Shown here: in pieces, positions 28,875-38,046 of the stretch
How positions within the stretch are numbered: the stretch's first letter is position 1
Layout: each line of letters starts with the position of its first letter
Notes under the pieces: model-generated
What the model was told of the DNA's origin: nothing
Databases searched by the model: none
Seen by the model: the letters and a program-made list of their open reading frames with translations, nothing else
Position numbers and translations under genes: made by a program
Source of the DNA: an uncultured Clostridia bacterium
GTDB lineage: Bacteria > Bacillota > Clostridia > Oscillospirales > JAAYOS01
Assembly (NCBI GenBank): GCA_947593925.1
Contig: CANQDU010000010.1
Location: forward strand, 1 to 64,000
Direction: 5' to 3'
Length of the DNA stretch: 64,000 nt

Positions 28875-30131
28875 ATGGCTCTTTACATCAAAAACGCGAG
28901 GACGGCCGGGGAAGAACCGCTCGAGCTGATCCTTGAGAACGGAAAAATACTCGCCTCGGGACCGAGGCTCGTTCCGCCGCCGGGCTGTGAGACGCTTGAC
29001 GCGCGCGGCATGACCGCCGCCGCCGGCGTTCTCGATATGCACGTCCATCTCCGCGAGCCGGGGTTTGAATACAAGGAAGACATAGAGTCGGGAGGACGTG
29101 CGGCGGCGGCCGGAGGCGTCACCGCCGTCGCGTGTATGCCGAACACCAAGCCCGTCACCGACACGCCGGAGCGCGTGAGATACGTCCTCGACCGCGCAGC
29201 TGCCGCGAGCCCGGTGCGCGTCCTGCCGATAGCGGCGATAAGCATGGGGGAGAAGGGCGAGACGCTTACCGATTTCGAGGCGCTCGCGGCCTCCGGAGCC
29301 GTCGCATTCAGCGACGACGGCGTCCCCGTCATGAGCGACGCGCTGATGCGCGACGCGATGCTCCGCGCAAAGCCGCTCGGTCGTCCGGTCATATCCCACT
29401 GTGAGGACTTCGGCTTCGCGGAGCCGTACCCCGCGTCGCGGCGGCACCCGCTCCTCGGCGACGACCTAATGATAACAAATATGGAAGAATCTATGGCCGC
29501 GCGGGACATAGCGCTCGCCATAGAGACCGGCGCACCGGTCCACATAGCGCACATATCCACGGCGGTCTCCGCCGAGCTCGTCCGCCGCGCGAAGCGCCTC
29601 GGCGCGCCCGTCACATGCGAGACCTGCCCGCACTATCTTCTGCTCGACGAGTCGGCGGTGGCAGCCTTCGGCGCGAACGCGAAGATGAACCCTCCGCTCC
29701 GCACGGCGCGCGACCGCGCCGCCATGCTCGACGCGGTGTGCGACGGGACGGTAGACGCCATCGTCACCGACCACGCGCCGCACTCCGCCGAGGAGAAGGC
29801 GAGGCCGCTTGAGAACGCGCCAAACGGCATCATCGGCCTCGAAACGCTGATAGGCGGCGCGCTGACGGCGCTGCGGGGCCGTCTCCCGCTCGCAGTGATC
29901 CTTGAAAAGCTCACGGCGGCTCCGCACAGGCTCCTCGGCTTGGAAGCGCCGTCGTTTGAGCCCGGCTCCGCCGCCGAGATAACGCTCATCGACCCGGACG
30001 AGCGGTGGACGCTCCGCGCGGAGGACATACGCTCCAAGTCGAAGAATTCCCCGTTTGTCGGCATGGAATTTGTCGGCAGAGCGAACGTGACGATAGTGAA
30101 CGGAAAAATTGTATTTTCCCGCATACAGTGA
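28875..30131 (+). CDS. pyrC: Dihydroorotase
   Basis: DMHVHLREPGFEYKEDI, CEDFGFA, HIAHIS, TDHAPHS. Confidence 0.96.
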   Translation: MALYIKNARTAGEEPLELILENGKILASGPRLVPPPGCETLDARGMTAAAGVLDMHVHLREPGFEYKEDIESGGRAAAAGGVTAVACMPNTKPVTDTPERVRYVLDRAAAASPVRVLPIAAISMGEKGETLTDFEALAASGAVAFSDDGVPVMSDALMRDAMLRAKPLGRPVISHCEDFGFAEPYPASRRHPLLGDDLMITNMEESMAARDIALAIETGAPVHIAHISTAVSAELVRRAKRLGAPVTCETCPHYLLLDESAVAAFGANAKMNPPLRTARDRAAMLDAVCDGTVDAIVTDHAPHSAEEKARPLENAPNGIIGLETLIGGALTALRGRLPLAVILEKLTAAPHRLLGLEAPSFEPGSAAEITLIDPDERWTLRAEDIRSKSKNSPFVGMEFVGRANVTIVNGKIVFSRIQ

Positions 30132-30191
30132 ACAATTTGACTGAGCTAATAAAGAACCAACCTTGTAATCTGCGGAAAGAGAGGAAACAAT

Positions 30192-31109
30192 ATGTCCATA
30201 TCAAGGCTCCAGAAGCTGATACTCGAAAAGCGCAACCCGACCGTCGCGGGGCTGGACGCGCGTCCCGAGTACGTCCCGCCGCACATCCGCGCGGCAAACG
30301 TCGAGAAGTACGGGCGCACCCTCAAGGCCGCCGCCGAGTCGGTCTGGGAGTTCAACGTCGGCCTCATAGACGGCCTTTCGGAGATAGTCCCGGCCGTGAA
30401 GCCTCAGGCGGCGTACTACGAAGTGCTCGGCCCGGACGGCGTGGACGTCCTCAAGCGCACGATAGACTACGCCAAGTCGAAGGGCCTCTACGTCATAGTG
30501 GACGGCAAGCGCAACGACATCGGCGCGACCGCGACCGCCTACGCCGAAGCTTACCTCGGCATGATAGAGTTCGAGGGGGTGACGCTCCGCGCCTTCGACG
30601 CGGACGGCCTCACCGTCAACGCCTACCTCGGAAGCGACGGAATAAAGCCGTTTACGAAGTACTGCGGCGAGAAGAGCATCTTCGTGCTCGTAAAGACCTC
30701 CAACAAGAGCGCTATAGAGATACAGGACATGATGGCGGGCGACCGTCCGCTCTACCGCGTGATGGCGTCCCGCGTGGAGAACTGGGGCGCGGACTTCGTG
30801 GGCGAGTACGGCTACTCGAACGTCGGCGCGGTCGTCGGCGCGACCTATCCCGACGAGCTGAAGCTGCTCCGTCAGGTATGCCCGCGCACCTTCTTCCTCG
30901 TGCCGGGCTACGGCGCGCAGGGCGGCACGGCGGCGGACGTCGAGGGTGCGTTTGACCGCGAAGGCCGCGGCGCGATAATCAACTCCTCGCGCGGGATAAT
31001 GTGCGCCTGGCAGAAGAAGAACGACGACGGCAGGAACTTCGTCGAGGCGGCCTGTGAGGCCGCCATGAAGATGAAGCGCGAGCTCAACGCCTACGTCATG
31101 ATGCAGTGA
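30192..31109 (+). CDS. pyrF: Orotidine-5'-phosphate decarboxylase (type 2)
   Basis: GLDARPEYVP, DGKRNDIGATATAYAEAYLG, PGYGAQGG. Confidence 0.95.
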   Translation: MSISRLQKLILEKRNPTVAGLDARPEYVPPHIRAANVEKYGRTLKAAAESVWEFNVGLIDGLSEIVPAVKPQAAYYEVLGPDGVDVLKRTIDYAKSKGLYVIVDGKRNDIGATATAYAEAYLGMIEFEGVTLRAFDADGLTVNAYLGSDGIKPFTKYCGEKSIFVLVKTSNKSAIEIQDMMAGDRPLYRVMASRVENWGADFVGEYGYSNVGAVVGATYPDELKLLRQVCPRTFFLVPGYGAQGGTAADVEGAFDREGRGAIINSSRGIMCAWQKKNDDGRNFVEAACEAAMKMKRELNAYVMMQ

Positions 31110-31136
31110 TTTTGCGGGAGTCTGCGGTAAACGGAT

Positions 31137-31889
31137 ATGAATGTCTTTAAGTGTACTCTGCTTTCAAATACGAGGCTCACCGAGTCGTCGCACGACCTCC
31201 GCGTCCTCGCGCCCGAGCTGAAGGGCGCGAAGCCGGGGCAGTTCGTCCACGTCAAGTGCGAGGGGTTCACGCTCCGCCGCCCGATAAGCGTGTGCGACTT
31301 CGACGGGGAGATACTCCGCCTCATCGTTGACCGGCGCGGCGCCGGTACCGACTGGCTCACCTCGCGCGAGCCGATGACCGTGCTCGACATACTCGGCCCG
31401 CTCGGCCACGGGTTCGATACGGAGGGGAACGTCCTCGTCGTCGGCGGCGGGATAGGAACGCCGCCGCTCATATACGCGGCGAAGTCCGCCGCGTCTGCGG
31501 ACGCCATTGTCGGCTTCCGCACAGCCTCCGCCGCGATGCTCCTCGGCGACTTCAGCGAGGTCTGCGGCACGGTGCAGATAGCGACCGACGACGGTACGCT
31601 CGGCGCGCACGGGCGCGTCGATACGCTCCTTGAAAAGCGGCTCGCGGAGCACAGCTATGACCGCGTGCTCGCCTGCGGTCCCTCGCCGATGCTCCGCGCG
31701 TGCGCGCGCGTTTGCGCCGCGGCGGGCGTCCCGCTAGAGGTCTCGCTCGAGGAGCGGATGGGATGCGGCGTCGGCGCGTGCCTCGTCTGCGCCGTGAAGC
31801 TGAGGGACGGCAATGGCGGGACCTACATGGGCCGCGTCTGCAAGGACGGGCCGGTGTTCCGCGCGGAGGAGGTGGCGCTTGATGACTGA
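31137..31889 (+). CDS. pyrK: Dihydroorotate dehydrogenase electron transfer subunit
   Basis: FAD-binding LRRPISVCD, VGGGIGTPPL, 2Fe-2S CGVGACLVC. Confidence 0.95.
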   Translation: MNVFKCTLLSNTRLTESSHDLRVLAPELKGAKPGQFVHVKCEGFTLRRPISVCDFDGEILRLIVDRRGAGTDWLTSREPMTVLDILGPLGHGFDTEGNVLVVGGGIGTPPLIYAAKSAASADAIVGFRTASAAMLLGDFSEVCGTVQIATDDGTLGAHGRVDTLLEKRLAEHSYDRVLACGPSPMLRACARVCAAAGVPLEVSLEERMGCGVGACLVCAVKLRDGNGGTYMGRVCKDGPVFRAEEVALDD

Positions 31890-32796
31890 CATGCGCGTGA
31901 CGCTCGCGGGCGTCAAACTGAAAAACCCGATAGTCGTCGCGTCCGGCACCTTCGGATTCGGCCACGAGTACGGCGAGTTCTTCGACCTCTCCGAGCTCGG
32001 AGGCATCTGCGTCAAGGGCACGACCGTCTCCCGGCGGGACGGCAACCCGTCCCCGAGGATAGCGGAGACGCCCTCCGGCATACTCAACGCCGTGGGGCTC
32101 CAGAACCCCGGCGTGGATGCGTTCTGCGCGGAGGAGGTCCCGTTCCTCCGAAAATTCGACACGAAAATTATCGCGAACATCTCGGGAAACACTCTCGAGG
32201 AGTACGCGCTTCTCGCGGAGAAGGTCAGCGCCGCCGGCGTCGATCTGATAGAGGTCAACATCTCCTGCCCGAACGTCAAGGCGGGCGGGATGGCGTTCGG
32301 CACCGACCCGCGCTCCGCCGCCGCCGCGACCGACGCGGTGAAGCGTAAGGCGGGAAAGGTGCCGGTCATGACGAAGCTCTCGCCGAACGTCACCGACATA
32401 ACCGAGATTGCCCGCGCCGCCGAGAGTGCCGGCGCGGACGCGCTGTCGCTTATAAACACGCTCCTCGGGATGCGGATAGACGTCCGCACCCGCCGCCCGA
32501 TAATAAGGAACAACACCGGCGGGCTGAGCGGTCCCGCCGTCCTCCCCGTCGCGGTGAGGATGGTCTGGCAGGTGGCAAACGCCGTGAAGGTGCCGCTCCT
32601 CGGCATGGGCGGCGTCGCGAGCGGTGCGGACGCCGCCGAGCTGATGATGGCGGGCGCGTCCGCCGTCGCGGTCGGAACGGCGCTATTCAGTGACCCGTAC
32701 GCCGCCGTCCGCGTCCGCAGTGAGCTCGAGGAGTTCTGCGAGACGAACGGCGTCGCCGCCGTGCGCGAGCTCACCGGCTCTGTGCGGCCATGGTGA
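31882..32796 (+). CDS. pyrD: Dihydroorotate dehydrogenase catalytic subunit (type 1B)
   Basis: NPIVVASGTFGFG, EVNISCPNVKAGG, LSPNVTDI, GMGGVASGADAAE. Confidence 0.96.
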   Translation: MTDMRVTLAGVKLKNPIVVASGTFGFGHEYGEFFDLSELGGICVKGTTVSRRDGNPSPRIAETPSGILNAVGLQNPGVDAFCAEEVPFLRKFDTKIIANISGNTLEEYALLAEKVSAAGVDLIEVNISCPNVKAGGMAFGTDPRSAAAATDAVKRKAGKVPVMTKLSPNVTDITEIARAAESAGADALSLINTLLGMRIDVRTRRPIIRNNTGGLSGPAVLPVAVRMVWQVANAVKVPLLGMGGVASGADAAELMMAGASAVAVGTALFSDPYAAVRVRSELEEFCETNGVAAVRELTGSVRPW

Positions 32797-33914
32797 CGAA
32801 AATATACATCGTCCGCCACGCCGAGGCGGAGGGGAACATCTACCGCCGCTCGCACGGCTGGTACGATGCGTACCTCACCGAAACCGGACTTCGGCAGGTG
32901 GATAACCTCGCGCGGAGGATGAAGGGCATTCATCTCGACGCGATATATTCAAGCGACCTCCGCCGCACGATGATGACGGCGGAGGCTCCGCGCCGTGCCT
33001 CCGGGCTGCCGGTGATACCCGAGCCGGGGCTCCGTGAGCTCCAGATGGGCGACTGGGAGAACTACACCTGGGGCAACTGCATGCGGGAGGACTACGACCT
33101 CGCGGCGAGCTTCGCGCAGAACGAGGCGTGGCGCGCGCCCGGGGCGGAGAGCGTCCGCGACCTCATCGAGCGCACGACGGCGGCGGCGCGCCGCCTTGCC
33201 GAGCGCCATGAGGGCGGGACAATATGCCTCGTGAGCCACAGCGTCGCGATACGCGCGATGCTCACGGGGCTCGGGATATACCGGGACATAGGCGAGTGCG
33301 GGATAGTCCCGAACGCATCTCTCTCGCTTATCGAGTGCGAGGACGGCGCGTTCCGTCCCGTGTTCATCGGCTCAAACGAGCACAACGCCTCGGTGCCGCA
33401 GCACTCCGCGCACCCGATGGGAGGCGGCGTCGAACGTCCGACGCTGTGGTTCCGCGCCGCGAGGCGGGACGAGAGCGGCGTCGCGGCGGAGCTGTGGGGC
33501 GAGGCGTGGAGCTCGGTCTACGGGAACCTCCGGATGTTCGACCCGGGCTTTGCGGAGCTGCGCGTCGGCATGATGATAGAGGACGACCCGGACGCCGTTC
33601 GCCTCGCGTTCTGCGGGGACGAACTCGCGGGCGGGCTCATCCTTGACCGGTTTGCCGACGAGCGCGGCGTGATGCACATAGCCCTCTTTATGCTCCGCGA
33701 GAAGTTCAGGGGGTACGGACTTGCCGTTCAGCTCGTGGGCGAGGCGCTGACCTGTGCCCGCCTCGCGGGAAAGGACACGCTCCGCCTCCGCGTCGCAAAG
33801 AAGAACCGGCACGCGATAGAGCTCTACGAAAAGAACGGCTTTTCCACCGCGTATAAGAACTCCGGCGACCTCGTGATGAAGCGGCGGGTACTCCCGGCGG
33901 ACGTTCTGAAGTGA
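32790..33914 (+). CDS. Histidine phosphatase - GNAT acetyltransferase fusion protein
   Basis: N-term IVRHAEAEGN (RHG phosphatase), YSSDLRRTMMTAE, VSHSVAIRAML; C-term GNAT LREKFRGYGLAVQLVGEAL...RHAIELYEKNGF. Confidence 0.9.
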   Translation: MVTKIYIVRHAEAEGNIYRRSHGWYDAYLTETGLRQVDNLARRMKGIHLDAIYSSDLRRTMMTAEAPRRASGLPVIPEPGLRELQMGDWENYTWGNCMREDYDLAASFAQNEAWRAPGAESVRDLIERTTAAARRLAERHEGGTICLVSHSVAIRAMLTGLGIYRDIGECGIVPNASLSLIECEDGAFRPVFIGSNEHNASVPQHSAHPMGGGVERPTLWFRAARRDESGVAAELWGEAWSSVYGNLRMFDPGFAELRVGMMIEDDPDAVRLAFCGDELAGGLILDRFADERGVMHIALFMLREKFRGYGLAVQLVGEALTCARLAGKDTLRLRVAKKNRHAIELYEKNGFSTAYKNSGDLVMKRRVLPADVLK

Positions 33915-33950
33915 TTCGGCGTAGAGCGCAGCGGCCGGGACGGAACGTAA

Positions 33951-33985
33951 AGCCGGGGCGATGAAGTCATCGCCCCGGCTTTTCA
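33951..33985 (+). terminator. Rho-independent terminator
   Basis: AAGCCGGGGCGATgaagtCATCGCCCCGGCTTTT. Confidence 0.85.
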
Positions 33986-34071
33986 AAATTCTTATTGTGT
34001 CCCGTTCGGAAACGAAATTGATGTTTTGAAGCGTCTGAAACGTAGACTGCGGCTTACGGAGGTGACTGAAC

Positions 34072-34533
34072 ATGTACAGAGAATTGATTTCGAAATTGTC
34101 GCGGGGGAACCGATGGGTGCAGGTGCAGCCGCCTTGCCAGGAAAAAGATGTGGAAAATGCCGAGAATGCCGTGGGGTGTCGATTCCCGGAGGAGATGAAG
34201 GCTTTACTCCGGGAGATGAACGGCGACAGATGGTGCCTGATGTCTGCGGAAGAGATCGTTGAAAATGTCAGGGCGAACCGTGAAACGCTTCTCCAGTTTT
34301 TCGAGGAAGAGTTCGGCAGGGAAGAATATCTGGAACGTGTGGACAGGTTCATATTCTTTGCAAAAAACGGGTGCGGCGATTGTTACGGTTACCGTGTCGG
34401 CCCGAACGGAACCGTCGAAGGGACTACCGTCTATATCTGGGAGCACGAGGAGATAGGGGAGAAATGCTGTTGGAAAGAGGTTGCCGGGAATTTATCCGAG
34501 TTCATAACGAAATATTATAACGACGAGATATAA
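34072..34533 (+). CDS. SMI1/KNR4 family protein
   Basis: 153 aa; CQEKDVENAENAVGCRFPEEMKALLREMNG family opening. Confidence 0.85.
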   Translation: MYRELISKLSRGNRWVQVQPPCQEKDVENAENAVGCRFPEEMKALLREMNGDRWCLMSAEEIVENVRANRETLLQFFEEEFGREEYLERVDRFIFFAKNGCGDCYGYRVGPNGTVEGTTVYIWEHEEIGEKCCWKEVAGNLSEFITKYYNDEI

Positions 34534-34749
34534 CTGCGGCGCCGAGTCGGAAGAAATAGGAGAAATCAAAGTAAAACCTGCAAAACGCAATGTCTCAACC
34601 GGCGGTTTAGCGATTTTACAACCGACGGTTTACTGAAAAGCCGCAATTTCAACCGTTCGTCGGTGGACTCTGCGCCGCCCCGATGAGATAATAGCGCCGT
34701 AACGGAAGCGCTTCCCGAAACGAAAACTTTTGCGAAAGGCGGTAATACT

Positions 34750-35259
34750 ATGACGTACAGTCTCGGAAAAAAGATAAACGAGCTTCGGCGCGAAAAGGGC
34801 ATGACGCAGGAGACACTGGCGGAGCGGATGGGCGTCACGGCGCAGGCGGTCTCCAAGTGGGAAAACGACCTGAGCGCGCCGGACATACAGTCGCTTCCGC
34901 CCATGGCGGAGCTGTTCGGGGTCACGACCGACGAGCTGCTCGGCGTCCGGCACGAGCCGGAGGTTCGGCTTCTGCCGGAGAAGGAGCGGGACACGTCGAA
35001 AATGCTCCTGCGCATTGTCGTGGACTCGGCGGACGGGGACAAGGTGCGCGTGAACCTCCCGCTCGCGCTCGTGAAGACGGCGCTGAACATCGGACTCTCC
35101 ATACCGACCGTCACGGCGCGTCTCGGAAGATCCGGCGCGGACGCGCTCGGCGAGGTAGACTTTGAGCAGGTCTTCAAGCTCGTCGAGGAGGGCGCCGTCG
35201 GGCGGCTCGTCGAAGTCGAGAGCGCCGACGGAGACAGCGTCAGCATCGTGGTGGAGTGA
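34750..35259 (+). CDS. XRE family regulator with SHOCT/YvlB-like C-terminal domain
   Basis: HTH_3 GKKINELRREKGMTQETLAERMGVTAQAVSKWENDLSAPDI; C-term VRVNLPLALVKTALNIG...FEQVFKLVEEGAVGRLVEVESADGDSVSIVVE. Confidence 0.85.
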   Translation: MTYSLGKKINELRREKGMTQETLAERMGVTAQAVSKWENDLSAPDIQSLPPMAELFGVTTDELLGVRHEPEVRLLPEKERDTSKMLLRIVVDSADGDKVRVNLPLALVKTALNIGLSIPTVTARLGRSGADALGEVDFEQVFKLVEEGAVGRLVEVESADGDSVSIVVE

Positions 35260-35260
35260 G

Positions 35261-35512
35261 ATGCGGATATATGTGGAGGAGCGGACGAAAAAGCGGACGA
35301 TCCGGTTCCCGACGAGGCTCGCGGTAAACCGGCTCACGGCGTCGATAGCCGGCGCGGCCGTGCGGAAGCGCACCGACGTTGAGCTGAGCACCGCCGCGCT
35401 CGTCCGACTCGCGCGGGAGATAAACCGCGCGAAGGCTAGCCTCCGGCGGATGCACATGCCGCTCGTCGAGGTGGAGTCGTCCGGCGGGGAGCGTGTCCTG
35501 ATATCGCTCTAG
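35261..35512 (+). CDS. Small conserved protein, operonic with XRE regulator
   Basis: 83 aa from ATG 35261, 1 nt after the XRE stop. Confidence 0.75.
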   Translation: MRIYVEERTKKRTIRFPTRLAVNRLTASIAGAAVRKRTDVELSTAALVRLAREINRAKASLRRMHMPLVEVESSGGERVLISL

Positions 35513-35644
35513 CGAGCGTCAACGTCAAAAATAAATTTCAATATCCCGCCTTGCGGAACGGTTTTTGCGGGATATTACTCATAGCCGCGGGAAAGACTAG
35601 CGTCGGGTGAACTTCCCGAATGTACAACGAAAGGATTGGTGGCT

Positions 35645-36013
35645 ATGAAGAAGATAGCACTGCTTTTGACCTGCGTGACGCTGTGCGGACTGCTCGCCGG
35701 ATGCTCCATGAGCGGCAACGTCAGCACGTCGCCCACGGTGAGCCCGAAGCCCTCGGCTGGTACGAACGCCGGCACGGGCAGCGGCGGAACAAACTCCGGA
35801 ACGGGTACAAACGGCGGCTCCGGCACCGCAAACAACGGCGGTACCGGTACAGGCTCCGGCACGGGCAGCGGCGGGATCGTAGGAAGTCTCACGCCGTCCG
35901 CAAGCCCGGACGGCGGCACTAGCGCAAAGCCGAGTACCGCGCCGAGCACTTCGCCCGCCGCGAGCACGGCCCCGAGCGCGAGTCCGTCTCCGAGCACATC
36001 GCCGAAGAACTAA
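35645..36013 (+). CDS. Low-complexity Gly/Thr/Ser/Pro-rich lipoprotein
   Basis: Lipobox GLLAGC followed only by GTGSGG-type then SPSTSP-type repeats. Confidence 0.75.
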   Translation: MKKIALLLTCVTLCGLLAGCSMSGNVSTSPTVSPKPSAGTNAGTGSGGTNSGTGTNGGSGTANNGGTGTGSGTGSGGIVGSLTPSASPDGGTSAKPSTAPSTSPAASTAPSASPSPSTSPKN

Positions 36014-36186
36014 CAGGACAGAACGGGGGACGGCGCGAGCCGTCCCCAAAGTCTGCGATTTTGCACGAGACTGTCTCGCGCTTGACATTTGTACCGGCGC
36101 GGGATATAATGAAATTGCCGAATATGGCATACTTATTTTAACGACTTCGCGGAACTTTCCGCGCGGTCGGATGACAGGAGGATACT

Positions 36187-36723
36187 ATGCCGGAACTCAA
36201 GGGAAGCAAGACCGAACAGAACCTCCGCGACGCGTTCGCGGGAGAGACTCAGGCGCGCAGCAAGTACGACTACTTTGCCTCCGCCGCAAAGAAGGCCGGC
36301 TATGAGCAGATAGCCGCCATTTTCACCGAGACCGCAAACAACGAGAAGGAGCACGCAAAGATCTGGTTCAAGCTCCTTCAGGGCATAGGCGACACCGTCA
36401 CGAACCTCAAGAGCGCCGCCGAGGGTGAAAACTGGGAATGGACCGTCATGTACAAGAACTTCGCCGCGACCGCGCGCGAGGAGGGCTTTGACGACATCGC
36501 GGTGCTCTTCGAGAAGGTCGCGGGTATCGAGGCGGAGCACGAGAAGCGCTATCTGAAGCTCCTCTCGAACATTCAGGAGGACATCGTCTTCAAGCGCGAC
36601 GGCAAGAGATTCTGGATCTGCCGCAACTGCGGCTACATCCACGAGGGCGACTCCGCGCCGGAGGTCTGCCCGGTCTGCGCGCATCCGCAGGCGTACTTTA
36701 TGCTGCGCGAGGAAAACTACTAA
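36187..36723 (+). CDS. rbr: Rubrerythrin (C-terminal rubredoxin domain)
   Basis: NLRDAFAGETQARSKYDYFA, EKEHAK, C-term CRNCGYIHEG...CPVCAHPQAYF. Confidence 0.96.
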   Translation: MPELKGSKTEQNLRDAFAGETQARSKYDYFASAAKKAGYEQIAAIFTETANNEKEHAKIWFKLLQGIGDTVTNLKSAAEGENWEWTVMYKNFAATAREEGFDDIAVLFEKVAGIEAEHEKRYLKLLSNIQEDIVFKRDGKRFWICRNCGYIHEGDSAPEVCPVCAHPQAYFMLREENY

Positions 36724-36725
36724 AA

Positions 36726-37112
36726 ATTTCGCGGCAAATCGCGCTCGCTGCGCTCGCTTACCAATTTGCCGCGAAGCCGCCGGACAGAGCGGAGCTCTGC
36801 CGGCGGCAGGCGCTACGCTACACGCCGAGTTTTCCGCCTTCGGCGGAAAATCGACGCATTCCCACGCGGTCAGCGACCGTGTGGGAGCCCTTCCAATTGA
36901 AATGCTCGGGGCGAATGAATCGCCCCTGCGCGAAGTTGGCGGCTTTGCCGTCTTCGACGCACGCTCCGCGAGAGGTGTAAATTTCGCCGTACACGCCGCC
37001 GAAATTTACGGATTGAAATTCATTTCGCGCCTAACGGCGCGAAACTCTGCGAGGCTACACGCCGTCGGACAGAGCGAAGCTCTGCCGACGGCAAGTGTTG
37101 CGAGGCTTTGAA
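36726..37112. repeat. Mosaic palindromic repeat array (copy II)
   Basis: Same module order as 10540-11073 with paired base changes; internal duplicate hairpins at 36776-36807 and 37061-37092. Confidence 0.9.
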
Positions 37113-37168
37113 AAAACTGCGGCCGCCGCTCGGATGGGCGGCGGTCCTATTATTCGGAGGTGGAAAGA

Positions 37169-37939
37169 ATGCCGGCACTTAACTATCACATAGCCTGTCC
37201 GCCCGGCTCGGTGGGAGGGTACTGCATCCTTCCCGGCGACCCGGGGCGCGTGGAGCACATCGCACGCTTTATCGACGGTGCGGAGAAGGTCGCTTCCAAC
37301 CGCGAATACATATCCTACACCGGAACGCTCCTCGGCGAGCGGGTGACCGTCTGCTCGACCGGCATCGGCGGCCCGTCCACCGCTATCGCCGTGGAGGAGC
37401 TGCACAGCCTCGGCGCGCACACGTTTATCCGAATAGGCACGTCCGGCGGGATAAACATGAAGGTGCGCTCGGGCGACCTCGTCATAGCGTCCGCCGCCAT
37501 CCGGCAGGAGGGGACGGCGCTGCACTACGCGCCGATAGAGTATCCCGCGAGCGCGTCCTTCGACGTGACGCGGGCGCTTGCGGACGCGGCTGCGTCGCTC
37601 GGCGCGTCATACCACGTCGGCGTCGTACAGGCGAAGGACTCGTTTTACGGCCAGCACTCGCCGGAGAAGTCGCCGGTGAGCTATGAACTGCTTGCAAAGT
37701 GGGAGTCGTGGAAGCGGCTCGGCGTCCTCGCAAGCGAGATGGAGTCCGCGACGCTGTTTGTGGCGGCGGACGCGCTCGGCGTCCGCGCCGGGTCGGTCTT
37801 TGGCGTGATATGGAACCAGGAGCGGAAGGCCGCCGGTATCACGGGCGAGCCGGACTGCATGGATACGACGCTCGCGATACGCTGCGCCGTCGAGGCAGTG
37901 AAGCTGCTGATAGAGCGGGACAGAGCGGCGCGCGGGTGA
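37169..37939 (+). CDS. udp: Nucleoside (uridine-type) phosphorylase
   Basis: [48 protein letters not shown]. Confidence 0.92.
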   Translation: MPALNYHIACPPGSVGGYCILPGDPGRVEHIARFIDGAEKVASNREYISYTGTLLGERVTVCSTGIGGPSTAIAVEELHSLGAHTFIRIGTSGGINMKVRSGDLVIASAAIRQEGTALHYAPIEYPASASFDVTRALADAAASLGASYHVGVVQAKDSFYGQHSPEKSPVSYELLAKWESWKRLGVLASEMESATLFVAADALGVRAGSVFGVIWNQERKAAGITGEPDCMDTTLAIRCAVEAVKLLIERDRAARG

Positions 37940-38046
37940 ACTCCCCGAGCGATAAAAACGATCGCCCCTGCCGGACTTTCGTCCGGCAGGGGCGAGCTGC
38001 GTAGGGGAGGGAAATGTGAGAGATGCTTTAGCAAATCGGGATCATC

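Noticed and set aside
34072-34533. SMI1/KNR4 protein as immunity gene of a polymorphic toxin or defense island
   Set aside because: No toxin, secretion signal or other defense gene nearby; left as orphan.
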